A stretch of DNA of 64,000 nucleotides. Source: Flavobacterium glaciei. Lineage in GTDB: Bacteria > Bacteroidota > Bacteroidia > Flavobacteriales > Flavobacteriaceae. A program made the position numbers and the translations under genes. Positions 38,186 to 47,713 of this stretch are shown here, piece after piece. Each line of letters starts with the position of its first letter. Position 1 is the stretch's first letter. The stretch lies in NCBI RefSeq assembly GCF_003350545.1, contig NZ_QQBA01000012.1, positions 44,795 to 108,794 on the forward strand, in the 5' to 3' direction. Under the pieces are notes generated by a model, which did no database searches, was not told the DNA's origin, and saw nothing but the letters and a program-made list of their open reading frames with translations.

Positions 38186-39685
38186 TTATTTTACAACTAG
38201 TGTCATGTTTGGTGTAACAATACTATCAGATAATAAATTTGAACTAAACCTTTGCACAAATACTTCAACAAAATCATTAGGACTTAACTCCACAAGTGCA
38301 TTTAAAGGTAGCACTACAATGTCATTTACAACTAATCCTCTACCATAAATCTTATACTGCGAAACTACAGTGCCGTTTCTTGCCACATAAATTATGTACG
38401 TACTCGGATTTGAAACCTGAAAAGAAATTGAGCCACTTACTTGAAAAAATCTTTTTCTTCTTCCTTGATAAATTAATCTGTTATTGACGCCACCTGTTGA
38501 AAAACGAAACAAATTTGTTGAAGTTGAAACCGCTTGTACTTTTACAGTATTACTTGGGTTTGTTGTGTTAAAAGTTGTTGACGCGCCTGAGCCTACCGGA
38601 TAATCAACAGAAAATTCACCCACTGCGTCAGAATCTGTTTCGGTAGGGATTCCAGCGCACAGTACAATCCAGCTATTGTTAAAATTATAACCAGGAAAAG
38701 TTCCTGATGTATATCCGTTTACATATCTCCCTGCAGAAGTTAAAGCACCCGTAAACACAACAGTTTCAAGAACTGCATCGCCGTTTATTACAGGATTCGA
38801 AGACACATCAAAACCTATGTTAGCTCCTACTACCTCAGTAAAACCGCCTTGTTTTTGTACCAAATCAAAAGTTCCTTGCAGTCTTTCATAAGTACCACTA
38901 TTGTTACCAAACCATCCTGCGTTACTTATTAGTAATTTACTAATGTTTTCGTAAACAATACCTGTAGTATTTGCAGCATATTGCACGATACTTATAAATA
39001 CTAAACCCAAACCACTAATAGAACCAACATTAGAGGAACCTAAAACAATAGAGTCTCTAAAAATTAAATTTTGAGTAGCGTTACCGCTAATATTAAATAC
39101 TTTACCACCTCCAGAAACCTGAATTGATAGACTACGAATACTGCCTCCAGTTGCTCCGTCAAATAAATTGCCAGATGTTCTTATTAGTCTATCTTCGTTA
39201 GTATCTACCCCTGATATGTAAGAACTATTTAAATCAATTGGCAAATCAAAAGTAACAAAACCGTTTATTTCATATAAAGTTCCTGAATCTAAAAGATATT
39301 TAGTTCCTCCACCAGCAACTTTCTCAGCTGCCAGAACAGTTGCCAGAACATCTGTAGATTTAATTCTCTTAAATTTAAGTCTGTCGGTAGTACCACCACT
39401 ATTAATTACACTCCAAGATGTAAGAGAGGAATTGAAATGATAAAACGCTTTCAAATCTGTATCATATACCATCAATCCATCGGCTGGAGAGGCAATAGCC
39501 GTACGTTGAGCTGTTGTCATTCTCGGCGTCAACATGCCTTGAGTTGTAGATGATACATCTAGAACTGAACTTGCATGGGGAGTAATTGTTCCTATGCCTA
39601 CTTGGGCAAACACATTTGCTGTTATTATCATGAAAAATAACACACAGGCTTGTAAAACCTTTCTAGAAAAATAATTTTTTTTCAT
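38186..39685 (-). CDS. Large secreted surface protein of unknown function
   Basis: The 499-residue protein has a signal peptide (MKKNYFSRKVLQACVLFFM..., cut near VFA-Q) and then the segment VGIGTITPHASSVLDVSS...GMLTPRMTTAQRTAI...GLMVYDTD. That segment is very common at the start of Bacteroidota secreted, often adhesin- or tail-fibre-like, proteins. The middle (about 100-340) is Gly/Asn-rich beta-strand-like sequence. The C-terminal 130 residues alternate hydrophobic residues in a jelly-roll-like pattern. No catalytic motif and no recognisable type IX sorting domain is seen. Function not assignable. Confidence 0.8.
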   Translation of the reverse strand: MKKNYFSRKVLQACVLFFMIITANVFAQVGIGTITPHASSVLDVSSTTQGMLTPRMTTAQRTAIASPADGLMVYDTDLKAFYHFNSSLTSWSVINSGGTTDRLKFKRIKSTDVLATVLAAEKVAGGGTKYLLDSGTLYEINGFVTFDLPIDLNSSYISGVDTNEDRLIRTSGNLFDGATGGSIRSLSIQVSGGGKVFNISGNATQNLIFRDSIVLGSSNVGSISGLGLVFISIVQYAANTTGIVYENISKLLISNAGWFGNNSGTYERLQGTFDLVQKQGGFTEVVGANIGFDVSSNPVINGDAVLETVVFTGALTSAGRYVNGYTSGTFPGYNFNNSWIVLCAGIPTETDSDAVGEFSVDYPVGSGASTTFNTTNPSNTVKVQAVSTSTNLFRFSTGGVNNRLIYQGRRKRFFQVSGSISFQVSNPSTYIIYVARNGTVVSQYKIYGRGLVVNDIVVLPLNALVELSPNDFVEVFVQRFSSNLLSDSIVTPNMTLVVK

Positions 39686-39759
39686 AAAATAACGAATTAA
39701 AGATTAAACATTAAGAGTCTCAACTGACACATAATTTCTTGTGTAAAAATAAACAAAAT

Positions 39760-39785
39760 AACGATTAAATGCATAAATAATCGTT
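39760..39785. promoter_or_regulatory. Inverted repeat upstream of the secreted-protein gene
   Basis: AACGATTA (39760-39767) and TAATCGTT (39778-39785) form a perfect 8-bp inverted repeat with a 10-bp spacer, 75-100 bp upstream of the ATG. It could be a dimer-binding site; no regulator is evident. Confidence 0.35.
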
Positions 39786-40011
39786 TAAATACATTATTTT
39801 TATTATTATATATCTTAATTCTTACAATTTTATAAAAACTAATAAATTTTTATAATCAATTTCTTTCACCTTATTAAATTATAGCGTACAAAATCATTAT
39901 CCTTTACAGGTAAAAAAACATCTATTAGCCATTTGTAGAAATCTAAAAAGATCTATTGTACCTATCAGAAGAAAAAAATCAATCCTTTACTCCTTTATCT
40001 CACAAGTTTTG

Positions 40012-40019
40012 TACTTTTG
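40012..40019 (+). promoter_or_regulatory. -7 element of polA
   Basis: TACTTTTG matches TAnnTTTG, 22 bp before the polA ATG. No good -33 TTG is seen. Confidence 0.5.
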
Positions 40020-40041
40020 AAAACTTTACAAAATCACAATT

Positions 40042-42885
40042 ATGTCACAACAAAAAAGACTTTTTCTACTTGATGCTTATGCTTTAATTTTTAGAGGTTA
40101 TTATGCTTTTATCAAAAATCCAAGAATCAACTCTAAAGGATTAGATACTTCAGCCATTATGGGATTTATGAATTCTTTGATGGATGTCATCAAAAGAGAA
40201 AAGCCAGACCATTTAGCCGTTGCTTTTGATAAAGGAGGTAGTGAACTGCGTAATACTATTTTTCCAGAATATAAAGCACATCGAGATGCTACACCAGAAG
40301 CCATAAAAATAGCTGTTCCTTATATTCAGGAATTGCTAAAAGCCATGCATATTCCTATAATAGAAGTAGCCGGTTATGAAGCAGATGATTTAATAGGTAC
40401 TATAGCAATACAAGCCGAAAAGCAAAACTACCAAGTCTTTATGGTAACTCCAGATAAGGACTTTGCTCAACTGGTTTCTGAGAATATATTCATGTACAAA
40501 CCCGCTCGTATGGGTAACGGCATTGAGATTTGGGGTATTCCTGAGGTTTTAGCAAAATTTGAAATCGAACGACCGGATCAAGTAATTGATTTTCTTGGGA
40601 TGATGGGCGACGCAGCCGATAATATTCCTGGACTTCCGGGAGTAGGTGAAGTGACGGCTAAAAAACTGCTGAAGGAATTTGGAACCATGGAAAACCTCTT
40701 AGCAAATACAGACAAACTGAAAGGTAAAATGAAAGAGAATATTGAAGCTAATAAGGAAAAAGGACTATTGTCCAAAACCTTAGCAACAATAATTTTAGAT
40801 TGCCCAGTAGATTTTAACGAAACTGATTATGAACTTTCTACACCGGATGTCGAAAAAACAGATGCGCTATTCAATGAATTAGAATTCCGTAGAATGGCAG
40901 AACAATTTGATGCCATATTTAAAAAAGGCGGAACCGCAACAATCAACAGCAATACGGTTGACGAAACCAAATTATACAAAAAACCACAACCAAAAAGTGA
41001 AGATCAATTCGACCTATTTGCAAGTGCCATTCAAGATGATTCCTCAGATGAAACACGTCATCAATATTATAATTCATTAGAAAACACAGAACATTCGTAC
41101 CAAATCATTCAAGGAGATTTAGGCTTAAAATTACTGTTACAAAATTTACAAAAACAGTCTTCTGTTTGTTTTGATACTGAAACTACAGGACTTGATGCTT
41201 TACATGCTGAATTAGTGGGCGTATCTTTCTCTTACGAAAAAGGAAAAGGATTTTATGTTCCGTTTCCTGAAAATCAAGAGGAAGCACAGACTTTGATAGA
41301 AAAATTCATTCCTTTTTTCGAAAATGAAAACATAGAGAAAATTGGTCAGAATTTAAAATATGATTTAAAAATTCTTTCTAATTATAATGTTACCGTAAAA
41401 GGAAAATTATTCGACACCATGATTGCACATTATCTGATTAATCCAGATATGCGTCATAATATGGATATTTTATCGGAAACGTATTTGAAATATTCGCCTC
41501 AATCCATTGAAGCCTTAATTGGTAAAAAAGGGAAAAACCAAAAATCAATGCGTGACGTTGAACTAGAGGAAATCAAGGAATATGCCGTTGAAGATGCTGA
41601 TGTGACCTTGCAACTCAAGGAAATATTCACATTAGAACTGGATAAAACCGACACCAAAAAACTTTTTGAAGAAATCGAAATTCCATTAGTAAAAGTTCTG
41701 GCTGATATGGAAAAAGAAGGAATTCGTGTAGATGTGGGTTTCTTAAAATCACTGTCTAAAACATTAGACGATGATATTAAAATATTAGAAGCTAACATAT
41801 TTGAAACTGCAGGAGAAAAATTTAACTTGGCTTCCCCAAAACAACTGGGCGATATTTTATTTGATAAATTAAAGATTGGTGGCGTAAAACAAAAGAAAAC
41901 CAAAACCGGTCAATATGCAACTGGAGAGGAAATATTAAGTTATTTAGCCGCCGAAAACCCAATTGTAAAAGACATTCTGGATTGGAGACAATTAGTAAAA
42001 CTGCAAAACACTTATGTCGAGGCTTTGCCAAACCAAGTAGACAAAATCACAAACCGAATTCACACTGATTACATGCAAACGGTGGCAGCAACAGGCCGTT
42101 TGAGTTCGAATAATCCCAACTTACAAAACATCCCGATTCGTACCGAACGTGGAAGACAGATTAGAAAAGCATTCGTTGCCCGAGATGAAAATTACACTTT
42201 GGTTTCTGCGGATTATTCTCAAATAGAATTACGTGTAATTGCGGCATTAAGTGGGGAAGAAAATATGATTAAGGCATTCCAAAATCATGAAGACATTCAC
42301 AAATCTACTGCTTCAAAAGTCTTTAATGTACCACTTGAAGAAGTGACTCGCGAGCAACGTAGTCATGCCAAAACGGTAAATTTTGGAATTATATATGGTG
42401 TTTCGGCTTTTGGGTTGAGCAATCAAACTAATTTATCTCGCAAAGAAAGCGCTGATTTAATTGAGGCTTATTATCAAACTTATCCAAGATTGAAGTCCTA
42501 CATTCAGGAACAAATAGATTTTGCCAGAGAGAACGGCTATGTACAAACAATACTTGGACGTCGTCGTTATTTGAAAGATATTAATTCGCAAAATGCCATT
42601 GTTCGTGGCGGTGCAGAACGAAATGCGGTAAACGCACCGATACAAGGAAGTGCTGCCGATATCATCAAAATTGCGATGATTAACATTCATGAAAAACTAA
42701 CATCTGAAAACTGGAAAAGTAAAATGTTGTTACAAGTTCATGATGAGCTTGTGTTTGATGTGCATAATGATGAACTCGAAAAGATCAAACCAATGATTAA
42801 ACATGAAATGGAAAATGCTTTCAAATTAGAAGTTCCTTTGGATGTTGATTTAGGAGCTGGAAAAGATTGGTTGGAAGCGCATTAA
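40042..42885 (+). CDS. polA: DNA polymerase I
   Basis: The 947-residue enzyme has three domains. The N-terminal 5' nuclease/FEN domain covers about 1-290. The 3'-5' exonuclease keeps its catalytic acids (CFDTETTGLDA, GQNLKYDLKIL, YAVEDADVTLQL), so proofreading should be active. The family A polymerase has motif A DYSQIELRVIAALSG, motif B RSHAKTVNFGIIYGVSAFG and motif C QVHDELVFDV. It works in Okazaki-fragment processing and repair. It is monocistronic and shares a bidirectional terminator with the converging lacI-type gene. Confidence 0.97.
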   Translation: MSQQKRLFLLDAYALIFRGYYAFIKNPRINSKGLDTSAIMGFMNSLMDVIKREKPDHLAVAFDKGGSELRNTIFPEYKAHRDATPEAIKIAVPYIQELLKAMHIPIIEVAGYEADDLIGTIAIQAEKQNYQVFMVTPDKDFAQLVSENIFMYKPARMGNGIEIWGIPEVLAKFEIERPDQVIDFLGMMGDAADNIPGLPGVGEVTAKKLLKEFGTMENLLANTDKLKGKMKENIEANKEKGLLSKTLATIILDCPVDFNETDYELSTPDVEKTDALFNELEFRRMAEQFDAIFKKGGTATINSNTVDETKLYKKPQPKSEDQFDLFASAIQDDSSDETRHQYYNSLENTEHSYQIIQGDLGLKLLLQNLQKQSSVCFDTETTGLDALHAELVGVSFSYEKGKGFYVPFPENQEEAQTLIEKFIPFFENENIEKIGQNLKYDLKILSNYNVTVKGKLFDTMIAHYLINPDMRHNMDILSETYLKYSPQSIEALIGKKGKNQKSMRDVELEEIKEYAVEDADVTLQLKEIFTLELDKTDTKKLFEEIEIPLVKVLADMEKEGIRVDVGFLKSLSKTLDDDIKILEANIFETAGEKFNLASPKQLGDILFDKLKIGGVKQKKTKTGQYATGEEILSYLAAENPIVKDILDWRQLVKLQNTYVEALPNQVDKITNRIHTDYMQTVAATGRLSSNNPNLQNIPIRTERGRQIRKAFVARDENYTLVSADYSQIELRVIAALSGEENMIKAFQNHEDIHKSTASKVFNVPLEEVTREQRSHAKTVNFGIIYGVSAFGLSNQTNLSRKESADLIEAYYQTYPRLKSYIQEQIDFARENGYVQTILGRRRYLKDINSQNAIVRGGAERNAVNAPIQGSAADIIKIAMINIHEKLTSENWKSKMLLQVHDELVFDVHNDELEKIKPMIKHEMENAFKLEVPLDVDLGAGKDWLEAH

Positions 42886-42903
42886 AATCATATTTCATTT
42901 ACT

Positions 42904-42950
42904 CAAAAAAAAATCTCTAATCATTCAAAAACGATTAGAGATTTTTTATA
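42904..42950. terminator. Bidirectional terminator between polA and a lacI-type gene
   Basis: A perfect 13-bp stem AAAATCTCTAATC/GATTAGAGATTTT (42910-42922/42933-42945) with a 10-nt loop has T runs on both strands, suiting two convergent genes. Confidence 0.88.
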
Positions 42951-42967
42951 TCATATTAAATGAGTTG

Positions 42968-43990
42968 CTACAATTTTCTTGTTGACTCTCTTTCTTTCAA
43001 TTTGGTTTTTATAACAACTGTTTCATAAGGAATGTGTTCTTCTTTAGATTCTAATCTGTCAATTAGTAATTTAGCAGCCACTTCTCCTATTTCTATTCCG
43101 TGCTGACTTACGGTTGTTAAACTTGGAGACAATCTACGGGAAGCAAGAATTCCGTCTGCAAAACCTATAATTGAAATATCTTCTGGCACTTTAAATCCTT
43201 TTTTGAGTGTGATACGCAACGCTGCGACAGAATCATTTTCCTCCAAAGCAAAAATTCCATCAATATTATTTTGAAAAACTTTTTCAATTCTCTCTTTTAA
43301 ATCATCTTCTGAATCCGTTGTTAGAATAATATCATGGTTGACAACAATATTGTTGTTTTCCAAGGCCTTCAAGTAGCCTTCGGCTCTAAGCTTACCAACA
43401 CTTAAATTATCTATAGAAGACAACAAAGCGATATTTTTGCAGCCTAAATCAATTAGATGTTGGGTAGAATTTAAAGCAGAATCAAAATCATCTACAATTA
43501 CTTTATCACAATCAACACCATCAGCTATTCTGTCAAACATAACAATTGGAGTTCCATCATTGATAATTGCAGAAAAGTGATCGTAATCCTGGTTTTTTTG
43601 AGCTTCCTCAGAAACGGAAACGATAAAGCCATCAATAGTTCCATTACTTAACATTTCTAGGGTATGCGCTTCTTTCTCTGCAGATTCATTGGAAATACAC
43701 ATAATGACATTATATCCTTTTTCGTCCGCTACTTTTTCGATACCACTAAATACTTTAGCAAAAAAAGAATTCAGAATATTTGGAATAATCACGCCAATCG
43801 TTTTTGTTTTTCTGTTTTTAAGATTCAACCCAATAACATTTGGTTTGTAATTTTTGAGCTTAGCATATTCTTTAATTTTAATCTTGGTCTGCTCGCTAAT
43901 CTCGGGACTATCGTTCAGTGCTTTAGAAACTGTAGAAACAGAAACATTCAGTTCTTTAGCGATTTGTTTTAAAGTTGCTTTGGCTTTCAT
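42968..43990 (-). CDS. LacI-family transcriptional regulator 3
   Basis: The 340-residue regulator has helix-turn-helix ATLKQIAKELNVSVSTVSKALN, hinge NVIGLNLKNRKTKT with the conserved Leu, and a sugar-binding domain. Its recognition and hinge residues differ from regulators 1 and 2 of the sugar locus, so it should read another operator. The adjacent genes (polA, rplM) are not sugar genes, so its target is probably elsewhere. No CGAAAACGTTTTCG site occurs nearby. Confidence 0.9.
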   Translation of the reverse strand: MKAKATLKQIAKELNVSVSTVSKALNDSPEISEQTKIKIKEYAKLKNYKPNVIGLNLKNRKTKTIGVIIPNILNSFFAKVFSGIEKVADEKGYNVIMCISNESAEKEAHTLEMLSNGTIDGFIVSVSEEAQKNQDYDHFSAIINDGTPIVMFDRIADGVDCDKVIVDDFDSALNSTQHLIDLGCKNIALLSSIDNLSVGKLRAEGYLKALENNNIVVNHDIILTTDSEDDLKERIEKVFQNNIDGIFALEENDSVAALRITLKKGFKVPEDISIIGFADGILASRRLSPSLTTVSQHGIEIGEVAAKLLIDRLESKEEHIPYETVVIKTKLKERESTRKL

Positions 43991-44331
43991 AAAAAAGAGT
44001 TTGATATTATTTATAAGTAAAACAGCAACAAGATATGAATAATTAGAATATTAACTGTTTAAATGACAAAAATAGCCAATAAAATGTAAAATTTGTTTCT
44101 GAAAATTATAAATGTATAATAAAATTAAATCAAAAGCACAGCAGATTAAATTCAACTCAGGCAGAAGTGAGAAACACAAATTTAATCTTAGAATAATATT
44201 TTAAATATACATTTGATAATCAGAGCAAAAACGAGAAAAAAATATTCATTTAAGGTATTTGTATTTAAAATAATTAATTGTACTTTTGCAACCCCTTTAT
44301 TGGGGATGGAATGTTTAATTAAAAATATATT
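43991..44331. other. 341-bp divergent intergenic region before rplM
   Basis: Contains the rplM promoter (44259-44288) and a short CCCC/GGGG hairpin at the expected 5' end of its transcript (44292-44305). No gene is seen in 43991-44250. Confidence 0.5.
44259..44288 (+). promoter_or_regulatory. Promoter of rplM-rpsI
   Basis: TTG (44259-44261) and TACTTTTG (44281-44288), 19 bp apart, match the Bacteroidota consensus exactly, as expected for ribosomal protein genes. Transcription should start near 44294. Confidence 0.75.
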
Positions 44332-44787
44332 ATGGACGCATTAAGCTACAAGACACAATCAGCAAGCAAAGCCACCGTTACAAAAGAGTGGATTGTTGTA
44401 GATGCTGATGGTCACAACTTAGGTCGTCTTGCTTCAAAAGTCGCTATGATTTTGAGAGGTAAGTACAAGCCAAGTTACACACCACACGTGGACTGCGGTG
44501 ATAACGTAATCGTTATCAACTCAGAAAAAATTAACCTTACAGGTAACAAAATGGATGAAAAAACATACATCCGTCACACTGGTTACCCTGGAGGTCAAAG
44601 AACTTTAACTGCTAAAGTATTGCAATCAAAAAACCCTGCATTACTAGTAGAAAAAGCTGTAAAAGGGATGTTACCTAAAAATAAATTAGGAGCTGAGCTT
44701 TTTAGAAATTTAAATGTTGTAGTAGGATCTGAGCACAAACAAGGCGCTCAAAAACCTAAAACAGTTAACCTTAACGATCTTAAGTAA
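44332..44787 (+). CDS. rplM: 50S ribosomal protein L13
   Basis: The 151-residue protein has the L13 blocks EWIVVDADGHNLGRLASKVAMILRGK, TPHVDCGDNVIVIN and HTGYPGG...VEKAVKGMLPKNKLG. Its TAA overlaps the A of the rpsI ATG (TAATG), so the two are translationally coupled. This is the usual rplM-rpsI pair. Confidence 0.98.
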   Translation: MDALSYKTQSASKATVTKEWIVVDADGHNLGRLASKVAMILRGKYKPSYTPHVDCGDNVIVINSEKINLTGNKMDEKTYIRHTGYPGGQRTLTAKVLQSKNPALLVEKAVKGMLPKNKLGAELFRNLNVVVGSEHKQGAQKPKTVNLNDLK

Positions 44788-45173
44788 TGGGAGTAATTCA
44801 CAAAATTGGTAGAAGAAAAACGGCTGTTGCACGTGTTTATGTTTCAGAAGGAACAGGAGTAATCGTTGTGAACAAAAAACCATTCGAAACTTATTTCCCA
44901 ACTGCAACTTTACAGTACAAAGTATTACAACCTATGTCTATGACAGAAAATGTAAGCAACTTTGACGTAAAAGTGAATGTTTACGGAGGTGGTTCAACTG
45001 GTCAAGCAGAAGCTGTAAGAATGGCATTAGCACGCGTTATGTGTGAAGTAAATGCTGAAAACAGAGGAATATTGAAACCAGAAGGTTTATTGACAAGAGA
45101 TCCAAGAATGGTTGAACGTAAGAAATTCGGTCAGAAGAAAGCTCGTAAGAGATTCCAATTCTCTAAACGTTAA
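44787..45173 (+). CDS. rpsI: 30S ribosomal protein S9
   Basis: The 128-residue protein starts IHKIGRRKTAVARVYV and ends with the basic tail RKKFGQKKARKRFQFSKR, whose last residues reach the P-site tRNA. It overlaps rplM by one base and is followed by a weak terminator, then rpsB-tsf. Confidence 0.98.
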   Translation: MGVIHKIGRRKTAVARVYVSEGTGVIVVNKKPFETYFPTATLQYKVLQPMSMTENVSNFDVKVNVYGGGSTGQAEAVRMALARVMCEVNAENRGILKPEGLLTRDPRMVERKKFGQKKARKRFQFSKR

Positions 45174-45178
45174 TATTC

Positions 45179-45202
45179 AATCTGAATTTAATTCAGATTT
45201 TC
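45179..45202 (+). terminator. Weak terminator after rpsI
   Basis: The stem AATCTGAAT/ATTCAGATT (45179-45187/45191-45199) with a TTA loop is followed by TTT only. Partial read-through to rpsB is possible, since no clear promoter for rpsB is seen. Confidence 0.45.
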
Positions 45203-45290
45203 ACGTTGACGGTCTGGTTTTATTATCAGCATAAACGAAAAAATGCTGAAATAAATTCAGCATAAAAATTTAAAAAAAACAGTTGTTGTT

Positions 45291-45321
45291 GCTCTCCTAT
45301 TGAGGTAGGAAATAGTTTAGC
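45291..45321 (+). promoter_or_regulatory. Structured leader of rpsB
   Basis: TCCTA/TAGGA (45295-45299/45306-45310) with loop TTGAGG lies within a wider GCT...AGC pairing. A separate stem ATGCTGAA/TTCAGCAT lies at 45243-45263. This long leader could be the site of S2 autoregulation, as known for rpsB-tsf in other bacteria; that role is inferred. Confidence 0.35.
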
Positions 45322-45391
45322 ATCTAAATGTTTAAAGCCGAGAAATCGCCATTTATACATTGCTAATCAACAGAACGTAAACTAGAACAAA

Positions 45392-46189
45392 ATGGCAAAC
45401 AAAGTAGAAGTAAAAGACTTACTAGAAGCAGGTGTTCACTTCGGACACATGACTAGAAAATGGGATCCAAACATGGCTCCTTACATTTATATGGAGCGTA
45501 ATGGTATACACATTATCAATCTATATAAAACTGCAGCAAAAATTGAAGAAGCAAATGACGCTTTGAAAAAAATCGCTGCATCAGGTAGAAAAATATTATT
45601 CGTTGCTACCAAAAAACAAGCAAAAGATATCGTTGCTGAAAAAGCAAAAGCTGCAAACATGCCTTACATCACAGAAAGATGGCCTGGTGGAATGCTAACT
45701 AACTTCGTAACTATCCGTAAAGCTGTTAAAAAAATGGCTACTATTGATAAAATGAAGAAAGATGGTACTTTCATGACCCTTTCTAAAAAAGAGCGTTTAC
45801 AAGTAGATCGTCTTCGTGCTAAATTAGAGAAAAATTTAGGTTCAATCGCTGACATGTCAAGACTACCAGCTGCATTGTTCGTAGTTGATATCAAAGCGGA
45901 ACATATCGCAATAAAAGAAGCTCAAAAATTAAACATTCCAGTTTTTGCAATGGTTGATACAAATTCTGATCCTCGTGAAGTAGAATATGTAATTCCTGCA
46001 AATGATGATGCTTCTAAATCAATTGATAAAATTTTAACTTTAGTTACTGCTGCAATTGTTGAAGGACTTTCTGATAGAGGTTCTGACAAAGAAGCTGAAG
46101 CTACTGCCGAAGTTGTTGCTCCTGCTGCTGAAGCGGTAGAAGTTGCTCCTGCTGTAGAAGCTGCTGCGCCAACTGCAACTGAAGAGTAA
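45392..46189 (+). CDS. rpsB: 30S ribosomal protein S2
   Basis: The 265-residue protein has VKDLLEAGVHFGHMTRKWDPNMAPYIY, FVATKKQAKDIV, ERWPGGMLTNF and FVVDIKAEHIAIKEAQKLNIPVFAMVDTNSDP. An Ala/Glu/Val-rich C-terminal tail of about 30 residues, common in Bacteroidota, extends beyond the core. It is followed by tsf after a 107-bp gap that forms a long hairpin. Confidence 0.98.
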   Translation: MANKVEVKDLLEAGVHFGHMTRKWDPNMAPYIYMERNGIHIINLYKTAAKIEEANDALKKIAASGRKILFVATKKQAKDIVAEKAKAANMPYITERWPGGMLTNFVTIRKAVKKMATIDKMKKDGTFMTLSKKERLQVDRLRAKLEKNLGSIADMSRLPAALFVVDIKAEHIAIKEAQKLNIPVFAMVDTNSDPREVEYVIPANDDASKSIDKILTLVTAAIVEGLSDRGSDKEAEATAEVVAPAAEAVEVAPAVEAAAPTATEE

Positions 46190-46198
46190 TAAAATAAA

Positions 46199-46285
46199 TT
46201 AAAGATTGAAGGATTTAAAGATTTAAATTATTGATTGTAGAATTAATAATAAGATCCTTAAATTTTTCAATCTTTTAATCTTTAA
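46199..46285 (+). repeat. Long imperfect inverted repeat between rpsB and tsf
   Basis: Arms of 28 bases (46199-46226 and 46258-46285) pair at 27 positions if G-U is allowed. They are built from TTAAAGATT-like words. The arms are AT-rich and the 3' arm is not followed by a T run on the plus strand. It may be a folded intercistronic element setting the S2:EF-Ts ratio, or a mobile palindrome. Confidence 0.55.
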
Positions 46286-46296
46286 ACAAAAAAATT

Positions 46297-47259
46297 ATGG
46301 CAACAATTACTGCTGCGGACGTAAATAAATTAAGACAAACTACAGGTGCCGGAATGATGGACTGTAAAAAAGCTTTAGTTGAAGCTGAAGGAGATTTCGA
46401 TAAAGCTATACAAAACCTTAGAGAAAAAGGGCAAAAAGTTGCTGCTAACCGTTCTGACCGTGAGTCTTCTGAAGGTGCTGCTGTTTCTTTTATTAATGCT
46501 GACAAAACTAAAGGAGCTATCATCACTTTAAACTGCGAAACAGATTTCGTTGGTAAAAATGAATCTTTCGTTGCTTTAGCTAAAGATTTAGTTGAAAAAG
46601 CAATCAACTTTTCTTCTAAAGAAGAGTTCTTAGCTTCGGATTTTAACGGAATTACTGTTGCTGAAAAATTGATTGAGCAAACTGGTGTTATTGGTGAAAA
46701 AATCGAAATCGGTGGTTTTGAAATTTTAGAAGGTGCATTTGTTGGATCTTATGTTCACGTTAACAAAATTGCTGCATTAACTGCTATTTCTGCTGCTGTA
46801 CCTAATGCAGAAGTTTTGACTAAAGATGTGTCTATGCAAGTGGCATCAATGGGAGCTGATACATTATCTTACAAAGATTTTGATCCTGCTTTTGTTGCTT
46901 CTGAATTAGCTGCTCGTATTGCTATAATCGAAAAAGAAAATGAAGAAGCAAAACGTTTAGGAAAAACTTTAAAAAATGTTCCTAAATACATTTCTTTCTC
47001 TCAATTAACTGAAGAAGTTATAAAACAAGCTGAAGAAGATGCTAAAGCGGAATTAAAAGCGGAAGGTAAACCAGAACAAATTTGGGATAAAATTATTCCA
47101 GGTAAAATTCAACGTTTTATCTCTGACAACACTACTTTAGACCAAGAAAAAGCGTTACTAGATCAAAACTTCATCAAAGATGATAGTAAAAAAGTTGGTG
47201 ATTATGTTAAAGATTTCAATGTTGAAATTACAGGTTTCAAAAGAGCTGCTTTAGGATAA
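46297..47259 (+). CDS. tsf: Translation elongation factor Ts
   Basis: The 320-residue nucleotide exchange factor for EF-Tu has an N-terminal UBA-like segment (ADVNKLRQTTGAGMMDCKKALVEAEGDFDKAIQNLREKG) and the TDFV block (ITLNCETDFVGKNESF). The C-terminal part has the IWDKIIPGKIQRFISDN region. The normal partner of rpsB, ended by a strong terminator. Confidence 0.98.
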   Translation: MATITAADVNKLRQTTGAGMMDCKKALVEAEGDFDKAIQNLREKGQKVAANRSDRESSEGAAVSFINADKTKGAIITLNCETDFVGKNESFVALAKDLVEKAINFSSKEEFLASDFNGITVAEKLIEQTGVIGEKIEIGGFEILEGAFVGSYVHVNKIAALTAISAAVPNAEVLTKDVSMQVASMGADTLSYKDFDPAFVASELAARIAIIEKENEEAKRLGKTLKNVPKYISFSQLTEEVIKQAEEDAKAELKAEGKPEQIWDKIIPGKIQRFISDNTTLDQEKALLDQNFIKDDSKKVGDYVKDFNVEITGFKRAALG

Positions 47260-47713
47260 AAACGCTTTTGATTTCAAATAATTTCTATTTGAAATCAAAT
47301 TATTATACAAAGCCCCATTTCAAAAAATTTTGAAGTGGGGTTTTTTTATGTCTCGTCAAAATCAAACCTGTAGAACACTATTAAACTTAAATCAGAGCGC
47401 CATAAATCCAAAAAATGATTCTCATTAAAATCAAATACTTTCATTAAAACAATAATCAAATAACCTTAAATGAGGCACTTATTAAACTGCAATTACAATC
47501 AGTTTACACAGAAGTGTCTCCATCTTGTTGTGAAAATTACTATGGAAAATAACATTTTACTATCACTGTTAAAATTTCTGCACACCTACAAATAATTATT
47601 ATAGCTTAGTTTTTATTACAATTATATAAGAATACCATAAATTTTTAATATCATTAATGTATTATTATGATTTTTTTTTATAGTTTTACAAATGTTAACC
47701 AAACCATAAAATT
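47260..47713. other. 454-bp intergenic region between tsf and the subtilisin-like gene
   Basis: Apart from the tsf terminator it is AT-rich and shows no ORF, RNA or repeat that I can support. TATAGTTTTA near 47680 is a poor -7 candidate for the next gene. Confidence 0.5.
47313..47347 (+). terminator. Terminator of rpsB-tsf
   Basis: Stem CCCCATTTCAAAA / TTTTGAAGTGGGG (one G-U) followed by TTTTTTT. Confidence 0.9.

Larger units (their letters stand above)
39686..40041. other. 356-bp divergent intergenic region
   Basis: It lies between the secreted-protein gene and polA. It holds the inverted repeat at 39760-39785 and the polA -7 box at 40012-40019; nothing else is apparent. Confidence 0.5.

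Noticed and set aside
41499..41903. 134-codon antisense frame in polA
   Set aside because: Overlaps the conserved polymerase coding region; composition typical of antisense shadows.
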